A stretch of 64,000 bases of DNA from Changshengia sp963803165 (GCA_963803165.1 CAWDLK010000008.1:62001-126000); one strand, 5' to 3'; counted from the first letter of the stretch, positions 17,701 to 28,353 are shown. Notes: generated from the sequence alone by a model not told the origin. Numbers and translations are program-made.

Positions 17701-18233
17701 CCACTGCCGCGGCGGCCCCGGCGGCGGAGCCCGGGCCGCTCCTGGATCTGCCCGCTCCCGCCCCCGAGCTGCCGCCGATGAGCGAGCGCGACCGGGTCGC
17801 AGCCGACTACGCGGTCCTGGGGCTGAGCACCGGGCCGCACCTGGTCAGCCTGCTCCGGCCCGCTCTCGACGCCCTCGGCTGCCTCCCGCTGGCGGCGGCG
17901 GGGGACCTCCCCGACGGGACGCGCCTCACCGTGGCGGGGTTGGTGATCGCCCGCCAGGCGCCGGTCTCGGCCCGGGGATTCCGCTTCTTCACCCTGGCCG
18001 ACGAGGGCGCCCACCTCGACCTCGTCTTCCGCCCGGAGGTGGCCCGCCGCACCCGCGCCGTCGCCAACGCCCACCCCCTGCTGATGGTCGAGGGGACCCT
18101 GGAGGTGAGCGCGGGACGGCGCAACCTGCTGGTCGCCTCGGTCACCGGGCTGGACAGCGACGGGCACCCGCTCCGGGCCCCCGGCCGAGCCGATCCCCCG
18201 ATGTGGCCGCCGGCGTCCCACGACTACCGCTGA
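14754..18233 (+). CDS. dnaE2: Error-prone DNA polymerase DnaE2 (Pol III alpha-like)
   Basis: 1159 residues. An N-terminal PHP domain (RSHYSFLEGSASPRDLVE, GLCDRNGLYGAVSF), the C-family polymerase core with DIDIDFSTDHREQVI catalytic acids, the LIKMDLLGLRTL and GQGRGSAADSIVAYLLGI motifs, and a C-terminal OB domain (LTVAGLVIARQAPVSARGF) are present. The sequence QFNKDDVEDLGLIKMDLLGLR is typical of DnaE2 rather than replicative DnaE1. A Pro/Ser-rich insertion occurs near residues 120-175. No Shine-Dalgarno precedes ATG 14754. An AT-rich stretch with a CATAGT -10-like hexamer (14733-14738) and the palindrome ACAGATCTGT (14742-14751) lies directly upstream, so it may have its own leaderless promoter. 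It performs translesion synthesis in SOS mutagenesis. Confidence 0.95.
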   Translation: MMSSTAFAELAARSHYSFLEGSASPRDLVEVAARLEIGSLGLCDRNGLYGAVSFIEAARRAGIRPVVGVELDLVDAGRLRLLARGRRGYRQLCRAISAAQLAGVKGQPRLRIAGLTGSPLDGGADRSEAPPPRLRRPTIPPPTRPQALRPTSGPFPEGWPSLPSTRDRVETPPAVVDPQDLDDCVALAGGPESAVVSDLVAGDRRGAQRLAEALRECFGRDRAALLLTHHLHPADRWVAAEIAELAERAGLPLVASAIPFHATRDDKPLLDVLTAIRHRTTLERAAAHGLLLPNREHRLHPEADLRRRLAGFPGAFDHAARIAAECSLELDFTEVRFPGFPVPAGETPFSVLYGLCQDQVRLRYRPLTPEVARRLQTELDVIQRTNLAEFFLIVHDIMEWAREHGVPGQGRGSAADSIVAYLLGITRVDPIAHNLLFERFLHVDHQGTPDIDIDFSTDHREQVIQHVYEKYGAERTGMVANVVTFQPRLAVREVGRAMGFPEPIIDRLAKAVDGWREGGVEDALEAAGLQAHAASGALPWQQLLDMVRAIEGTPRHLSIHVGGMLVTGEPLVDVVPVERATMEGRVVVQFNKDDVEDLGLIKMDLLGLRTLSAVAECLDLIERSHGIRPDLDALALDDPRVYDMICAVDTIGLFQIESRAQQQSLYQSQPREFNDLVVQVAIIRPGPIQGDAVHPYLRRRQGLEPVSYLHPSLEPILSETKGVILYQEQILRIVMELAGYSAGEADRFRRAMNRHRSRLEMQSLHDDFVHRCGEHGGLDQDVAEKLFRSVAGFAEFGFCKSHAAAFARTVYETAWLRLEYPAHWLCALLNAQPMGFYHPSVLVDDGRRHGIRTLPVDVTRSRARCTVERLDEPGVSRPWALRLGFNYVARLGPAGRAACEAAVDAGATGTIAEFWRHTGLTRPAMEQLVRCGAFDRVHPGRPRRELLWELAAAESSLPPRRRSATRHPPVTAPGPPRGRGHVATAAAAPAAEPGPLLDLPAPAPELPPMSERDRVAADYAVLGLSTGPHLVSLLRPALDALGCLPLAAAGDLPDGTRLTVAGLVIARQAPVSARGFRFFTLADEGAHLDLVFRPEVARRTRAVANAHPLLMVEGTLEVSAGRRNLLVASVTGLDSDGHPLRAPGRADPPMWPPASHDYR

Positions 18234-18392
18234 GGCCCGTCCCGGTGGTGTCGTGGCGGCCCCCGAGCCCGCCGGAGCGATGTTTCACGCGCGTAACGCG
18301 GTCGCCTCATTGCTCCGATAGGGGCGGTCCACGTCGTGGCCGTCGGTAGCCTGGCAGCACCGCCCAGCCGTTCCCCGGGAGGACGCCGGCCC

Positions 18393-19808
18393 GTGGTCTC
18401 TCAGCAGATCTGCCCCTCGTGCGCGACCGCCAACTCGACGTTCGCGTCCGTTTGCAGGAACTGCGCGACCCCGCTGGCCCCGCGCCCTCAGCCGGGTACC
18501 GCCGCCGAGGGCTTTGCGGTCTATCGCTCCGGGGTCCGTCCTCCCGAGCCGCCGCCGGTGGCGGCCGCTCCACCTCCGCTGGACACCTTCGAGGCGGCCC
18601 CCCGGTCGGTCGCCGGCGAGGAGGGCGGTTGGCCCGCCGACCGGCTCAGCCCCAGCCGTTTCCAGGCGTCGCTGCCGGACGGATGGACCGGGCTGCCGCG
18701 GGAGCCGGCGGCCGGCACGCAGGTCGGCGAGTCCCTGCCCTGGGGACCGCCCTCCGCACCCCCGCCTCAGCGCTCCGACGGCCACCAGCCCGCGGTGATG
18801 ATGCCCGCCCCCCCACCTCCCAGCGCCGCGGCCGGCACCCGGGCACCGCTCGCCTTCCATCTCGACGGCGGGGCCGGCACGGCTCTCGCGGCCGCCCCGC
18901 CCGCGCCCGCGACCCGGGCGCCGCTCGCCTTCCATCTCGGCGTGGGGGCTGGCACGGCTCTCGCGACCGGCTCGCCCGCGCTGGGCCCGCCGCCGCCGCC
19001 GCCGCCGCCGGCGCTCCCCGCCGCGGATGGCGCCCCCAGCCCGACCGCGACTCCCGCGGCGCGCGCCGACCAGGGCGGTGGCCGCGGATGGGGCATACGC
19101 CAGCGCCGCCACTCGCCGCCGGCCGGCTATCCCCCGGCCGAGGCGTCGCCCGCCCGTCCGGAAGCCGCCCGCGCGGCCGCCAGGTTCCTTCCCGCGCCGG
19201 TCCCGGCGCTGCCCCCCGCCCCCTGGGAGGAGGAGGCCTCGCGGGGCCGGAACCGTACCGGCCTGCAACTCTTCGTGGTGCTCCTCCTGGCGGCGCTGGT
19301 GGCGGTCGGCGTCCTCCTCTACCTGAGCGGTGGCCTGAACCAGGGCTTGGGCTCGGGCACGCACACCCTCAGCGCTCCGGCGACACTCGACAGCCTTGCC
19401 CAGAACTCGTCCTCGCAGCTGCAATCCAGCGGCGCGGCACTTCAGTCCGAGATCGAGAGCTCCGACACCTCGGTGCACGTGCTGCGCCAGCTGATCACCG
19501 CCTTCTACGGGGCGATCCCCGACGACGGCAGCGCGACGACACCCGACTACTTCCTCTTCCTGAGCAGCTTCGACGGCCCGCTGACGTCCGCCGACCTCAG
19601 CCAGTTCGACACCCTGCTGACCGCCAGCACCGTCGAGAGCGAGGACGGGGTGAGCTTCCACTGCGGGACGCCCACCACCGGGCCGATGAGCTCGCTCTGC
19701 CTCTGGATCGACGGCAACGTGATGGGTGTGGTGGAGGGATCCGCCACCGTCGGTCCGGCCGGGACGCTGGCGGCGGCCGAGGAGGCGCGCACCTCCGCCG
19801 AGCGCTGA
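18393..19808 (+). CDS. Zinc-ribbon, Pro-rich, single-pass membrane protein of unknown function
   Basis: 471 residues from GTG 18393 (GGGAGG upstream); an in-frame GTG at 18336 is an alternative. The N-terminal zinc ribbon is CPSCATANSTFASVCRNC. A ~280-residue low-complexity Pro/Ala/Gly region follows, with a repeated RAPLAFHL-GAGTALA unit encoded at ~18840-18965. A transmembrane helix (LQLFVVLLLAALVAVGVLLY) and a ~160-residue exported domain complete it. The layout (cytosolic ribbon, Pro-rich linker, outer domain) resembles actinobacterial and chloroflexal envelope proteins of unknown role. 18234-18392 holds no gene that I can see. Confidence 0.7.
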   Translation: MVSQQICPSCATANSTFASVCRNCATPLAPRPQPGTAAEGFAVYRSGVRPPEPPPVAAAPPPLDTFEAAPRSVAGEEGGWPADRLSPSRFQASLPDGWTGLPREPAAGTQVGESLPWGPPSAPPPQRSDGHQPAVMMPAPPPPSAAAGTRAPLAFHLDGGAGTALAAAPPAPATRAPLAFHLGVGAGTALATGSPALGPPPPPPPPALPAADGAPSPTATPAARADQGGGRGWGIRQRRHSPPAGYPPAEASPARPEAARAAARFLPAPVPALPPAPWEEEASRGRNRTGLQLFVVLLLAALVAVGVLLYLSGGLNQGLGSGTHTLSAPATLDSLAQNSSSQLQSSGAALQSEIESSDTSVHVLRQLITAFYGAIPDDGSATTPDYFLFLSSFDGPLTSADLSQFDTLLTASTVESEDGVSFHCGTPTTGPMSSLCLWIDGNVMGVVEGSATVGPAGTLAAAEEARTSAER

Positions 19809-19873
19809 CCGGCGGCGCCTGGCGCCTCAGGGCGCTCCGGCCGTCCGCGTCCTCGCGGCGTACGATCGGGAGC

Positions 19874-20705
19874 ATGCCGGAGGAGCCGTCGAGGATGCGC
19901 CGCCTGGCGGCCGCCGCCGACCGTCGCCGGATCGCCGTCATCGGGCTGCGCGGGGTGATCGGGGGAGCGGTGAGGACCGCGGACCTGCTCCGGACCCTGA
20001 GCGACGCCCGGCGTGACCAGTGGGTGCGGGCGGTCGTGCTCGAGATCGAACTCGCCGGGGGGCAGCGCCACCGAGTCGGAGGCCCTCTACCTCGGGGTGC
20101 GCCGGCTGGCCCGGGAGAAGCCCGCGGTCGCCTGGATCCGCAGCACCGGGGCCTCCGGCGCCTACTTCGCCGCCTGCGGAGCCAGCCGCATCGTCGCCTT
20201 CCCGTCGGCCATCGTCGGCTCCATCGGGGTGATCTCGGTACGTCCCGTCGCGGTCGATGCGCTGCGCCGCCTCGGCGCCTCGGTCCAGGTGACCAAGACC
20301 GGGCCGTTCAAGGACCTCGGGGCGCCGTGGCGGGAGCCGACCGAGGAGGACCAGGGCAAGGAGCGGGCGCTGGTCGACGCCATCTTCCGCCGCTTCGCGG
20401 GCGCGGTGGCCGAGGCCCGCGGCCTCGACGAGCGCCGGCTCGCCGCCGTCACCACCGGCGAGGTCTGGCTGGGCACCGAGGCGGCGGCCCTCGGCCTGGT
20501 CGACGGCGTCTGCGACGACGAGGAGGGGGCGGTCCGGGAGGCGCAGCGGCTTGCCCGCCTGCCCCACCGCCGGGTGGTGCGGATGGGCCCGCGCCGCACC
20601 GTCCTCCAGCGTCTCGGCGTTCCCGGTGCCGGCATGGGCCCGCCCGGGGCGCGCTGGGTGGCCGAGATCGAGGGGTGGCTCAGGGCGCCGCGGGCGCGGC
20701 TCTGA
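19874..20705 (+). pseudogene. SppA-like S49 family serine peptidase, frameshifted
   Basis: From ATG 19874 the frame reads MPEEPSRMRRLAAAADRRR, then RAVVLEIE, and loses homology. Homology resumes one frame over at SPGGSATESEALYLGVRRL. Deleting one A at 20049-20050 gives the canonical EIDSPGGS motif and a 276-residue protein, the length of short S49 peptidases. Catalytic residues are visible: the Ser in GASGAYFAACG and the Lys in VTKTGPFKDLGAPW. S49 enzymes cleave signal peptides or membrane proteins. No N-terminal membrane helix is obvious. The single-base nature suggests an assembly error or a very recent mutation. Confidence 0.8.
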
Positions 20706-20735
20706 CCGGTCTCGGAGACATCTCGCCTCGCCGGG

Positions 20736-22289
20736 TCAGAGCCGGGCCGTCGCGCCCGCCTCGGCGGACACGGCCTCCGCTCCCGCGGCCGCGAGGGCCG
20801 GGCTGACCGGCTGGGCCAGGCCGGCTCCCGCGAGGGCCACCACCAGGTCGTCGACGGCGTGCAGACCGGTCGCCAGGTCGGCGGCGTCGAACGGCCGCGC
20901 CGCCCTCCGCTCACAGACGACGATCCCGGCCAGCCCCTGGTCGTCGACCACCGGGAGCAGGAGGTAGGAGGTGAGGTCGATGCCCCGCCGGGGCTGGGGA
21001 CGGTGGGAGGCACTCTCCGTCCAGATCGCCCCGCGCCGGCTGCGGCGCACGCGAGCGAGCAGCTCCGGGGGCACGCTGGCGCTGGTCGCGGCCGCCTCCG
21101 GGGGCAGCGCCACGGCGCGGTCCGCCGAGACCGCGTGGGCCAGGCGGGTGAGCCCGAGCCGCACCCCGGCGTCGACCGCGACCTGCCCCCAGATGGTGGG
21201 GGCCAGGCGGGTGCTCCGCCGGTTGATCAGCCCGTTCGCCACCATCCCCGCGGCCGCCGCCAGCGCGCCGGACGCGATCACCGGCAGCCGGGTCAGGCCG
21301 AGCAGGGCAAAGACCGGGTACATGACCAGCAGGTTGGCGAGCAGGGCACGGAGGAGAAAGCGGCGGACGTCGCCCTGGCGGGGCCGGTGGCGCTGGTCGG
21401 CGAAGGTCCAGGTGCGGTTCCAGAGCGCGTTCCAGGTGAAGCTGAGCGCGAAGGCGGGCAGGAAGGCGAGCGGGGGGGCGAGCCGCGCCGGCCCGGCCAG
21501 CGCCCAGAGGCTGGGCAGGAAGAGGGCGAGCCCGGAGACTCCCACCAGCCCGAACTTCCAGATCCGCGCCGATCCGTCGACCTCGAGGAAGAGGGAGGCG
21601 AGGTGGCGGAGGAAGAGCACCCCCTGCCCGGCGCTGGCTTTGCTGGCCCCGGCCGCGCGCGCCTGGAAGCGCAGCGGCACGTCGACCACCCGGAGCCCGG
21701 GGACGCAGACCAGCAGCTCCAGCAGGATCTTGAAGCCGACCGGGCGGAACTCGATGCCGTCGATGAGCCGCCGCCGGCAGAGGAAGAATCCGGAGAGCGG
21801 ATCGGTGCTCCGCTGCGCCGCGTGGAAGGCCACCCGCGCGACCAGCCCGGCGCCCCGGCTGACCAGATGGCGGGCCAGCCCGGCGAGCCCGCCGGCGCTC
21901 CCCCCGGAGACGTACCGGCTGGCCACCACCAGGTCGGCGCCCCGCTCCACGGCGGCCAGCATCTCGGGGATCAGCTCGGGAGGGTGCTGGAGGTCCGCGT
22001 CCATCACGCAGACGAGGTCGCCCCGTGCCATGTGGAGGCCGGCGACGACCGCCGTGCTGAGCCCGCCCGACCTCTCCGCCCCCTGGCGCAGCAGGGAGCG
22101 GACCTCGGGGTGCCCGGCCCCCAGCTCGGTGAGCCGGGCGGGGGTGGAGTCGTCGCTGTCGTCGACGAAGCAGACCTCGGCGTCGATGCCGTCCAGTGCC
22201 GCGTGCAGCCGGGCCCAGAGCGCGTCCAGGCTCTCCGCCTCGTTGCGCGTCGGGATCACCACCGAGAGCCGGGGGATGGGGTCCGCCAT
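20736..22289 (-). CDS. GT2 family glycosyltransferase (polyprenol-phosphate mannosyltransferase-like) fused to GtrA and a GAF-like domain
   Basis: 517 residues from ATG 22289. Residues ~5-240 form a GT2 domain (LSVVIPTRNEAESLD, VCFVDDSDDS, VCVMDADLQHPPELI, STDPLSGFFLCRR). Residues ~245-370 are a GtrA-like four-helix membrane domain (KFGLVGVSGLALFLPSLWAL, ALSFTWNALWNRTWTF, GLINRRSTRL). The last ~140 residues resemble a GAF sensor (YLLLPVVDDQGLAGIVVCER, FDAADLATGLHAVDDLVVAL). GT2-GtrA fusions are known for making and flipping lipid-linked sugars; a C-terminal GAF is unusual. It converges with the SppA-like gene, whose end is 30 nt away. Confidence 0.85.
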   Translation of the reverse strand: MADPIPRLSVVIPTRNEAESLDALWARLHAALDGIDAEVCFVDDSDDSTPARLTELGAGHPEVRSLLRQGAERSGGLSTAVVAGLHMARGDLVCVMDADLQHPPELIPEMLAAVERGADLVVASRYVSGGSAGGLAGLARHLVSRGAGLVARVAFHAAQRSTDPLSGFFLCRRRLIDGIEFRPVGFKILLELLVCVPGLRVVDVPLRFQARAAGASKASAGQGVLFLRHLASLFLEVDGSARIWKFGLVGVSGLALFLPSLWALAGPARLAPPLAFLPAFALSFTWNALWNRTWTFADQRHRPRQGDVRRFLLRALLANLLVMYPVFALLGLTRLPVIASGALAAAAGMVANGLINRRSTRLAPTIWGQVAVDAGVRLGLTRLAHAVSADRAVALPPEAAATSASVPPELLARVRRSRRGAIWTESASHRPQPRRGIDLTSYLLLPVVDDQGLAGIVVCERRAARPFDAADLATGLHAVDDLVVALAGAGLAQPVSPALAAAGAEAVSAEAGATARL

Positions 22290-22357
22290 GGGTCGCAAGG
22301 ATAGAGGCCGGAGCGCGCGGTGGCCGTCACCGCGCCGCGGCGGTGCGAGGCCCGGGC

Positions 22358-22867
22358 TCAGGCGGGTGCGGCGACCACCTTGAGGTGGATCTGCTCGGTC
22401 AGGCCCTCGATCTGCTGGGTCAGGCGGGTGTTCTCGTCGAGGAGCTGGCGCAGCAGCGTGATCCCCTGCTCGGCGGTCTGCTGGCGCTCGAGGGTGACCG
22501 CCGCCACGGACTCGCGGTGGCGGGCGTCGGCGTCCGCCTGGGCCTTGTCGCGGTCGGCCTGGCGGGTCTGGGCCAGCAGGATCAGCGGCGCCGCGTAGGC
22601 CGCCTGCAGGCTGAACATGAGGTTGAGGAGGATGAATGGATAGGGGTCCCAGCGGAAGAGGGCGACGACGTTGACGGCGATCCAGAGGGCCACGATGACG
22701 GTCTGACCGACCAGGAACTTGGGGGTCCCGAAGAAGCGGGCAAAGGACTCCGCCCTCTGCCCGAAGCCACCCGACCCGAAGGGGTGGGAGAGGTGCTCGT
22801 ACGGCTTCAGGAATCGCCGGTAGTGGTCCTCCGGGGCGGGGGTCCCGGGGGTGGGCGTCGTCGTCAT
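22358..22867 (-). CDS. DUF1003 family membrane protein
   Basis: 169 residues from ATG 22867, preceded by GGAGGA. There are two transmembrane helices (FLVGQTVIVALWIAVNVVAL and PFILLNLMFSLQAAYAAPLI) with the DUF1003 hallmark FDPYPFILLN-type segment (here RWDPYPFILLN). A charged coiled-coil tail (~residues 100-160, with ADRDKAQADADARHRES) follows. The family's function is unknown. It is divergent from the small PH-like gene at 22970. Confidence 0.85.
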   Translation of the reverse strand: MTTTPTPGTPAPEDHYRRFLKPYEHLSHPFGSGGFGQRAESFARFFGTPKFLVGQTVIVALWIAVNVVALFRWDPYPFILLNLMFSLQAAYAAPLILLAQTRQADRDKAQADADARHRESVAAVTLERQQTAEQGITLLRQLLDENTRLTQQIEGLTEQIHLKVVAAPA

Positions 22868-22969
22868 CGGTGTCCTCCCGAACGGTGGGCGAAGCGGCCA
22901 CCCCGGAAGGTAGCGCAGGGCGGCGCAGGCCGGGCGGGCCCGCTCCTCGCGGGCGGCTATGCTGGGCCG

Positions 22970-23329
22970 ATGGCAGATATCGAGCTCACCCCGACCCACC
23001 TGGTCGTCCACATCCGGGGCACGGACAAGTTCTTCGCCCTCAAGAGCCAGCTCGAGGTCCCGCTCGCGCACATCGCGGCGGTGGACTCCTCGGTGCCCGA
23101 GGCCCACGAGGTCTGGCACGGGATGAAGGTGGCGGGCAGCAACCTGCCCGGCGTGATCACCGCGGGGCGCTTCGTCCAGCACGGCGAATGGGCGTTCTGG
23201 GACGTCCACGACCCCGAGCGGGCCATCGCCATCCGGCTCCACGACGAGCACTACGCCAAGCTGGTGATCGGAGTCGACGATCCCTCGGGCACCACGGCGT
23301 CGATCCGGGCGGCGATCGCCCGGGCCTGA
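22970..23329 (+). CDS. Small conserved hypothetical protein, possible PH-like fold
   Basis: 119 residues, beta-rich in the first two thirds (IELTPTHLVVHIRGTDKFFAL, VPLAHIAAVDSSVP, AFWDVHDPERAIAIRL, YAKLVIGVDDPSG) with a C-terminal helix (ASIRAAIARA), as expected for bacterial PH-like domains. A TATGCT -10-like hexamer at 22958-22963 ends 6 nt before ATG 22970 and no Shine-Dalgarno is seen, so the mRNA may be leaderless. Function unknown. Confidence 0.72.
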   Translation: MADIELTPTHLVVHIRGTDKFFALKSQLEVPLAHIAAVDSSVPEAHEVWHGMKVAGSNLPGVITAGRFVQHGEWAFWDVHDPERAIAIRLHDEHYAKLVIGVDDPSGTTASIRAAIARA

Positions 23330-23478
23330 GCCGGCTCCGGGCCGCCGCCCGTTCCCGGCCCCCGGTCCGAAGGCCCCTCCTTGACCCGGGCTCTAGGCCG
23401 TTACAAGATGGTCCGTTGGCTCCAGACGGGTGCGGCATGGCGACGCTCGCCGCCAGCCGCAGGAGCGGAGGACGAGTC

Positions 23479-25590
<2,112 letters not shown>

Positions 25591-25613
25591 CCAGCGCGGG
25601 GGGAAGCGGTCGA

Positions 25614-25649
25614 GGGGGAGGAGGCGCGCGATGTGCGGCCTCCTTCCCC
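25614..25649 (+). terminator. Hairpin after acs (12-bp stem, one G-U pair)
   Basis: GGGGGAGGAGGC (25614-25625) pairs with GCCTCCTTCCCC (25638-25649) around a 12-nt loop. No T-tract follows. It lies 24 nt after the acs stop in the convergent acs/satP intergenic region. Confidence 0.5.
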
Positions 25650-25699
25650 GGCCGCGTCAACTCGGTATGAGCTGTCCCCCCTCTGCGTCCCCACCGCAC

Positions 25700-25726
25700 G
25701 GGGGACCGGGCGCGGCCCGGTCCCCC
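25700..25726 (-). terminator. Strong hairpin after satP (perfect 12-bp stem, 3-nt loop)
   Basis: GGGGGACCGGGC (25700-25711) is exactly complementary to 25715-25726 with loop GCG. It lies 20 nt beyond the stop of the leftward transporter gene and also downstream of acs, so it may stop transcription from both sides. There is no T-tract. Confidence 0.55.
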
Positions 25727-25745
25727 GGCGAGGGCCGAGCCCCCG

Positions 25746-26399
25746 TCAGCTGACGAACGGCGACCCGGTGGGCAGGACCACCCTGCGCCAGGTCGCGTTG
25801 ACGACGTCCGCGAAGGAGGCGTACAGCGCCGCGATGGCGGTCAGGATGCCGAGGTATCCGCCGAGGTTGATGAGACCGTCGGCGCTGGCACCGAAGGTCG
25901 CCTTGTTGCCGGTGAACCAGCCGATGGCGAGGACCACGAAGGTGATCGTCAGCAGGACGAAGACCAGGGTGACCGCCTTGGCCGCTCCCAGCGACGCGAC
26001 GAACATGTAGGCGGTGAAGATGCCCCAGGCCAGCAGGTAGAGCCCGACCCAGCCCAGCCAGGCGTTGGGCGCTCCGCTGATGATCCCGCCCAGGTAGACC
26101 TGGACCAGCAGGTAGAAGCTGAGCCAGAAGGCGCCGTAACTGCAGAACGCGGTGCCGGCGAACGTGTTGCCCCTGCGGAAGGCCCAGAGGCCGGCCACGA
26201 ACTGGCCCAGGCCCCCGAACGCCACTGCCATCGCGAGCGTCGAGCCGGTCAGGGGCACGATCGCGGCGTTGCCGAACCAACCGGCGTTGACGACGGACAG
26301 GATCAGGGTCGTCAGGCCGAAGCCGGCCAGCCCCAGCGGTGCCGGATCGCCGATCGAGCTCGCCGGGGCGGCCGAGGGCGTGCTTGCTGCTTGTGTCAT
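25746..26399 (-). CDS. satP: Acetate/succinate uptake transporter of the YaaH/GPR1/FUN34 (AceTr) family
   Basis: 217 residues with six transmembrane helices. The family signature is N-P-A-P-L-G-L-type, here DPAPLGLAGFGLTTLILSV. Further segments are GGLGQFVAGLWAFRRGNTF and GAFWLSFYLL. These transporters take up acetate with protons. Its position opposite acs makes acetate use likely. GAGGAG precedes ATG 26399. The 191 nt between it and the ABC permease (26400-26590) hold no gene; a palindrome ACACCGGTGT is at 26563-26572. Confidence 0.88.
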   Translation of the reverse strand: MTQAASTPSAAPASSIGDPAPLGLAGFGLTTLILSVVNAGWFGNAAIVPLTGSTLAMAVAFGGLGQFVAGLWAFRRGNTFAGTAFCSYGAFWLSFYLLVQVYLGGIISGAPNAWLGWVGLYLLAWGIFTAYMFVASLGAAKAVTLVFVLLTITFVVLAIGWFTGNKATFGASADGLINLGGYLGILTAIAALYASFADVVNATWRRVVLPTGSPFVS

Positions 26400-26590
26400 C
26401 CAGGCTCTCCTCACTTGTGCGCGCCGTGCGCGCGCTTCCCGGCCACCAATCATGCTCCGGACTTGCCCGTCAGTCCAGACGTTTCGTGGGGATCCCTCGC
26501 CCTCCGGTCCCGCGGTCCACGCCCTCAGAGTTGCGCGGGTTCGACATCCGCGTGGTTGTTCGACACCGGTGTGGTGGCGGAGGGGGGGGT

Positions 26591-27355
26591 TCAGGCCATG
26601 GCGCGCCGGTACTCGTGGGTGGCCCACCAGACCGCGAGCAGCGCCGCCGCCGCGGTCACTCCGAAACCGAGGGCCACGGTCCCGGTGCCGACGGTGCCGG
26701 CAGCCAGCTGCCGGGCCGCCTCCACGGCGTAGTACATGGGGTTGGCGTGGCCCAGTACCTGCAGCCAGCCGGGACCGAGGGAGAGGGGGAGGAGCACGCC
26801 CGAGAGCAGGGTGAGGGGGAGCTGGAGGCCGGTGACCACCGCCGCCAGGCTGCCGATCTGCTGGAGGGTGATGCCGAGGGCCGCGGAGCCCGCCGAGCAC
26901 GCCGCTGTGAGCAGCGCCATCAGCACGACCAGCAGGGCCACCCCTCCCCAGTGGGCGTGGAAGCCGAAGGGGAGCGCGACGCACACCACGATGACCGCGG
27001 GAACGGCGAAGGTGACGACGTCGCGGACCACCGTGCCGAGGACCAGGGCCAGGCGGCTCGCCGGGGTGACGCGGAGCCGCTCGATGACACCGGTGTCGAG
27101 CTCGCCGATGACGATCCAGCCCGCACCCATGCCCGCGCCGAAGGCCATCAGGGCGAGGATGCCCGGCACGAAGAGGTCGAGGACGCCTCCCGCCGGGAAG
27201 CCGGGCCCGCCGGCCAGCGAGGTGAGCAGAGGAGCGAAGAGGGCGAGATAGAGGAGCGGGACGCTCAGCCCCATGAACACCCAGATCGGCTGTCGGAGGG
27301 TCTCGAGCAACCGGCGCCGGCTGAGCAGCGCCGTCTGCAGCAGCAGCGCCATCAC
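26591..27355 (-). CDS. ABC-2 type transporter permease (last gene of the MFS efflux operon)
   Basis: 254 residues with six membrane helices. IWVFMGLSVPLLYLALF is the first; GELDTGVIERLRVTPASRL is the cytosolic coupling loop of DrrB-like permeases; LQLPLTLLSGVLLPL carries the ABC-2 motif. It overlaps the ATPase gene by ATGA. Together they form an exporter, probably for a drug or toxic metabolite. Confidence 0.88.
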   Translation of the reverse strand: MMALLLQTALLSRRRLLETLRQPIWVFMGLSVPLLYLALFAPLLTSLAGGPGFPAGGVLDLFVPGILALMAFGAGMGAGWIVIGELDTGVIERLRVTPASRLALVLGTVVRDVVTFAVPAVIVVCVALPFGFHAHWGGVALLVVLMALLTAACSAGSAALGITLQQIGSLAAVVTGLQLPLTLLSGVLLPLSLGPGWLQVLGHANPMYYAVEAARQLAAGTVGTGTVALGFGVTAAAALLAVWWATHEYRRAMA

Positions 27356-28353
27356 ACCGCCTCCGTCGCGGCCGGGTCACCCGCGTCGCGCAGGGAGCGC
27401 CCGGTCTCATGGAGGAAGACGTCGTCCAGCGACGGCTCCCGGAGGCTCACCCCGAGCACCTCCACACCACCGGCGCGGAGCCTGTCGATCACCGCCGCCA
27501 GACCGGCGGTGGGATCGGGGACCTGGATCCGGAGAGCCCCGTCGTCGATCCCCACGGTCCCGACCAGCGGGTCGCGCTCCAGCTCGGCGGCGAGCGATCC
27601 CAGCTCGGCGGACCCCGGCCTCGGGGTGATGGTCACCTCCGCCGGATACCGCTGCTTCAGCTCCGGGGGGGTCCCCTCCGCCACGACGCGCCCGTGATCG
27701 ATGATCGCCAACCGGTCGCTGAGCTGGTCGGCCTCGTCGAGGTAGTGGGTGGTGAGCAGGATGGTGGTGCCGGCGGCGCGGAGACCGCGCAGCTGCCCCC
27801 AGAGGTTGGCCCGGTTCTGCGGGTCCAGGCCGAGGGTGGGCTCGTCGAGGAAGAGCACCTCGGGCCGGTGCATGATCCCCAGCGCCACCTCCAGCCTCCG
27901 CCTCTGGCCGCCCGAGTAGCTGCGGACGATCCGCCGGCTGAAGGCGCTGAGCTCGAGCAGCTCGATGAGCTCGCCGGCGCGGCGCTCGGTGTCGGTCCTG
28001 GACATGCCGTACAGCCGGCCCTGGAGCAGCAGGTTCTCGTGCCCGGTGGCCTCGCGGTCGGCGCCGCCCAGCTGGCCGACGTAGCCGATCCGGCGCCGCA
28101 CCTCGGCGGGGTGGCGACGGACATCGATGCCGGCGACCAGCGCCTCGCCGGAGTCGGCCGGCAGCAGCGTGGTGAGGATGCGCAGGGCGGTCGTCTTGCC
28201 GGCTCCGTTGGGTCCGAGGAAGCCGTAGATCCGACCCGCCTCGACGGTGAGGTCGACGCCACGGAGAGCCTCCACGTCGGCCCCCTTGGAGTGGAAGGTC
28301 TTGCGCAGACCGGTGACCCGCACCGCGCTCGTGCCGATGCCCGCGGGGCTCAT
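27352..28353 (-). CDS. ABC transporter ATP-binding protein (DrrA-like)
   Basis: 333 residues from ATG 28353. Walker A GPNGAGKTTALRIL, signature SYSGGQRRRLEVALGI, Walker B LFLDEPTLGLDPQ and H-loop TTHYLDEADQL are followed by the ~100-residue C-terminal domain of daunorubicin-type exporters ending VFLHETGRSLRD. The start overlaps the methyltransferase stop (ATGA), and the end overlaps the permease. Confidence 0.92.
   Translation of the reverse strand: MSPAGIGTSAVRVTGLRKTFHSKGADVEALRGVDLTVEAGRIYGFLGPNGAGKTTALRILTTLLPADSGEALVAGIDVRRHPAEVRRRIGYVGQLGGADREATGHENLLLQGRLYGMSRTDTERRAGELIELLELSAFSRRIVRSYSGGQRRRLEVALGIMHRPEVLFLDEPTLGLDPQNRANLWGQLRGLRAAGTTILLTTHYLDEADQLSDRLAIIDHGRVVAEGTPPELKQRYPAEVTITPRPGSAELGSLAAELERDPLVGTVGIDDGALRIQVPDPTAGLAAVIDRLRAGGVEVLGVSLREPSLDDVFLHETGRSLRDAGDPAATEAV

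Noticed and set aside
15342..18221. 960-codon minus-strand open frame opposite dnaE2
   Set aside because: Antisense shadow of a conserved polymerase gene; composition is low-complexity and lacks motifs.
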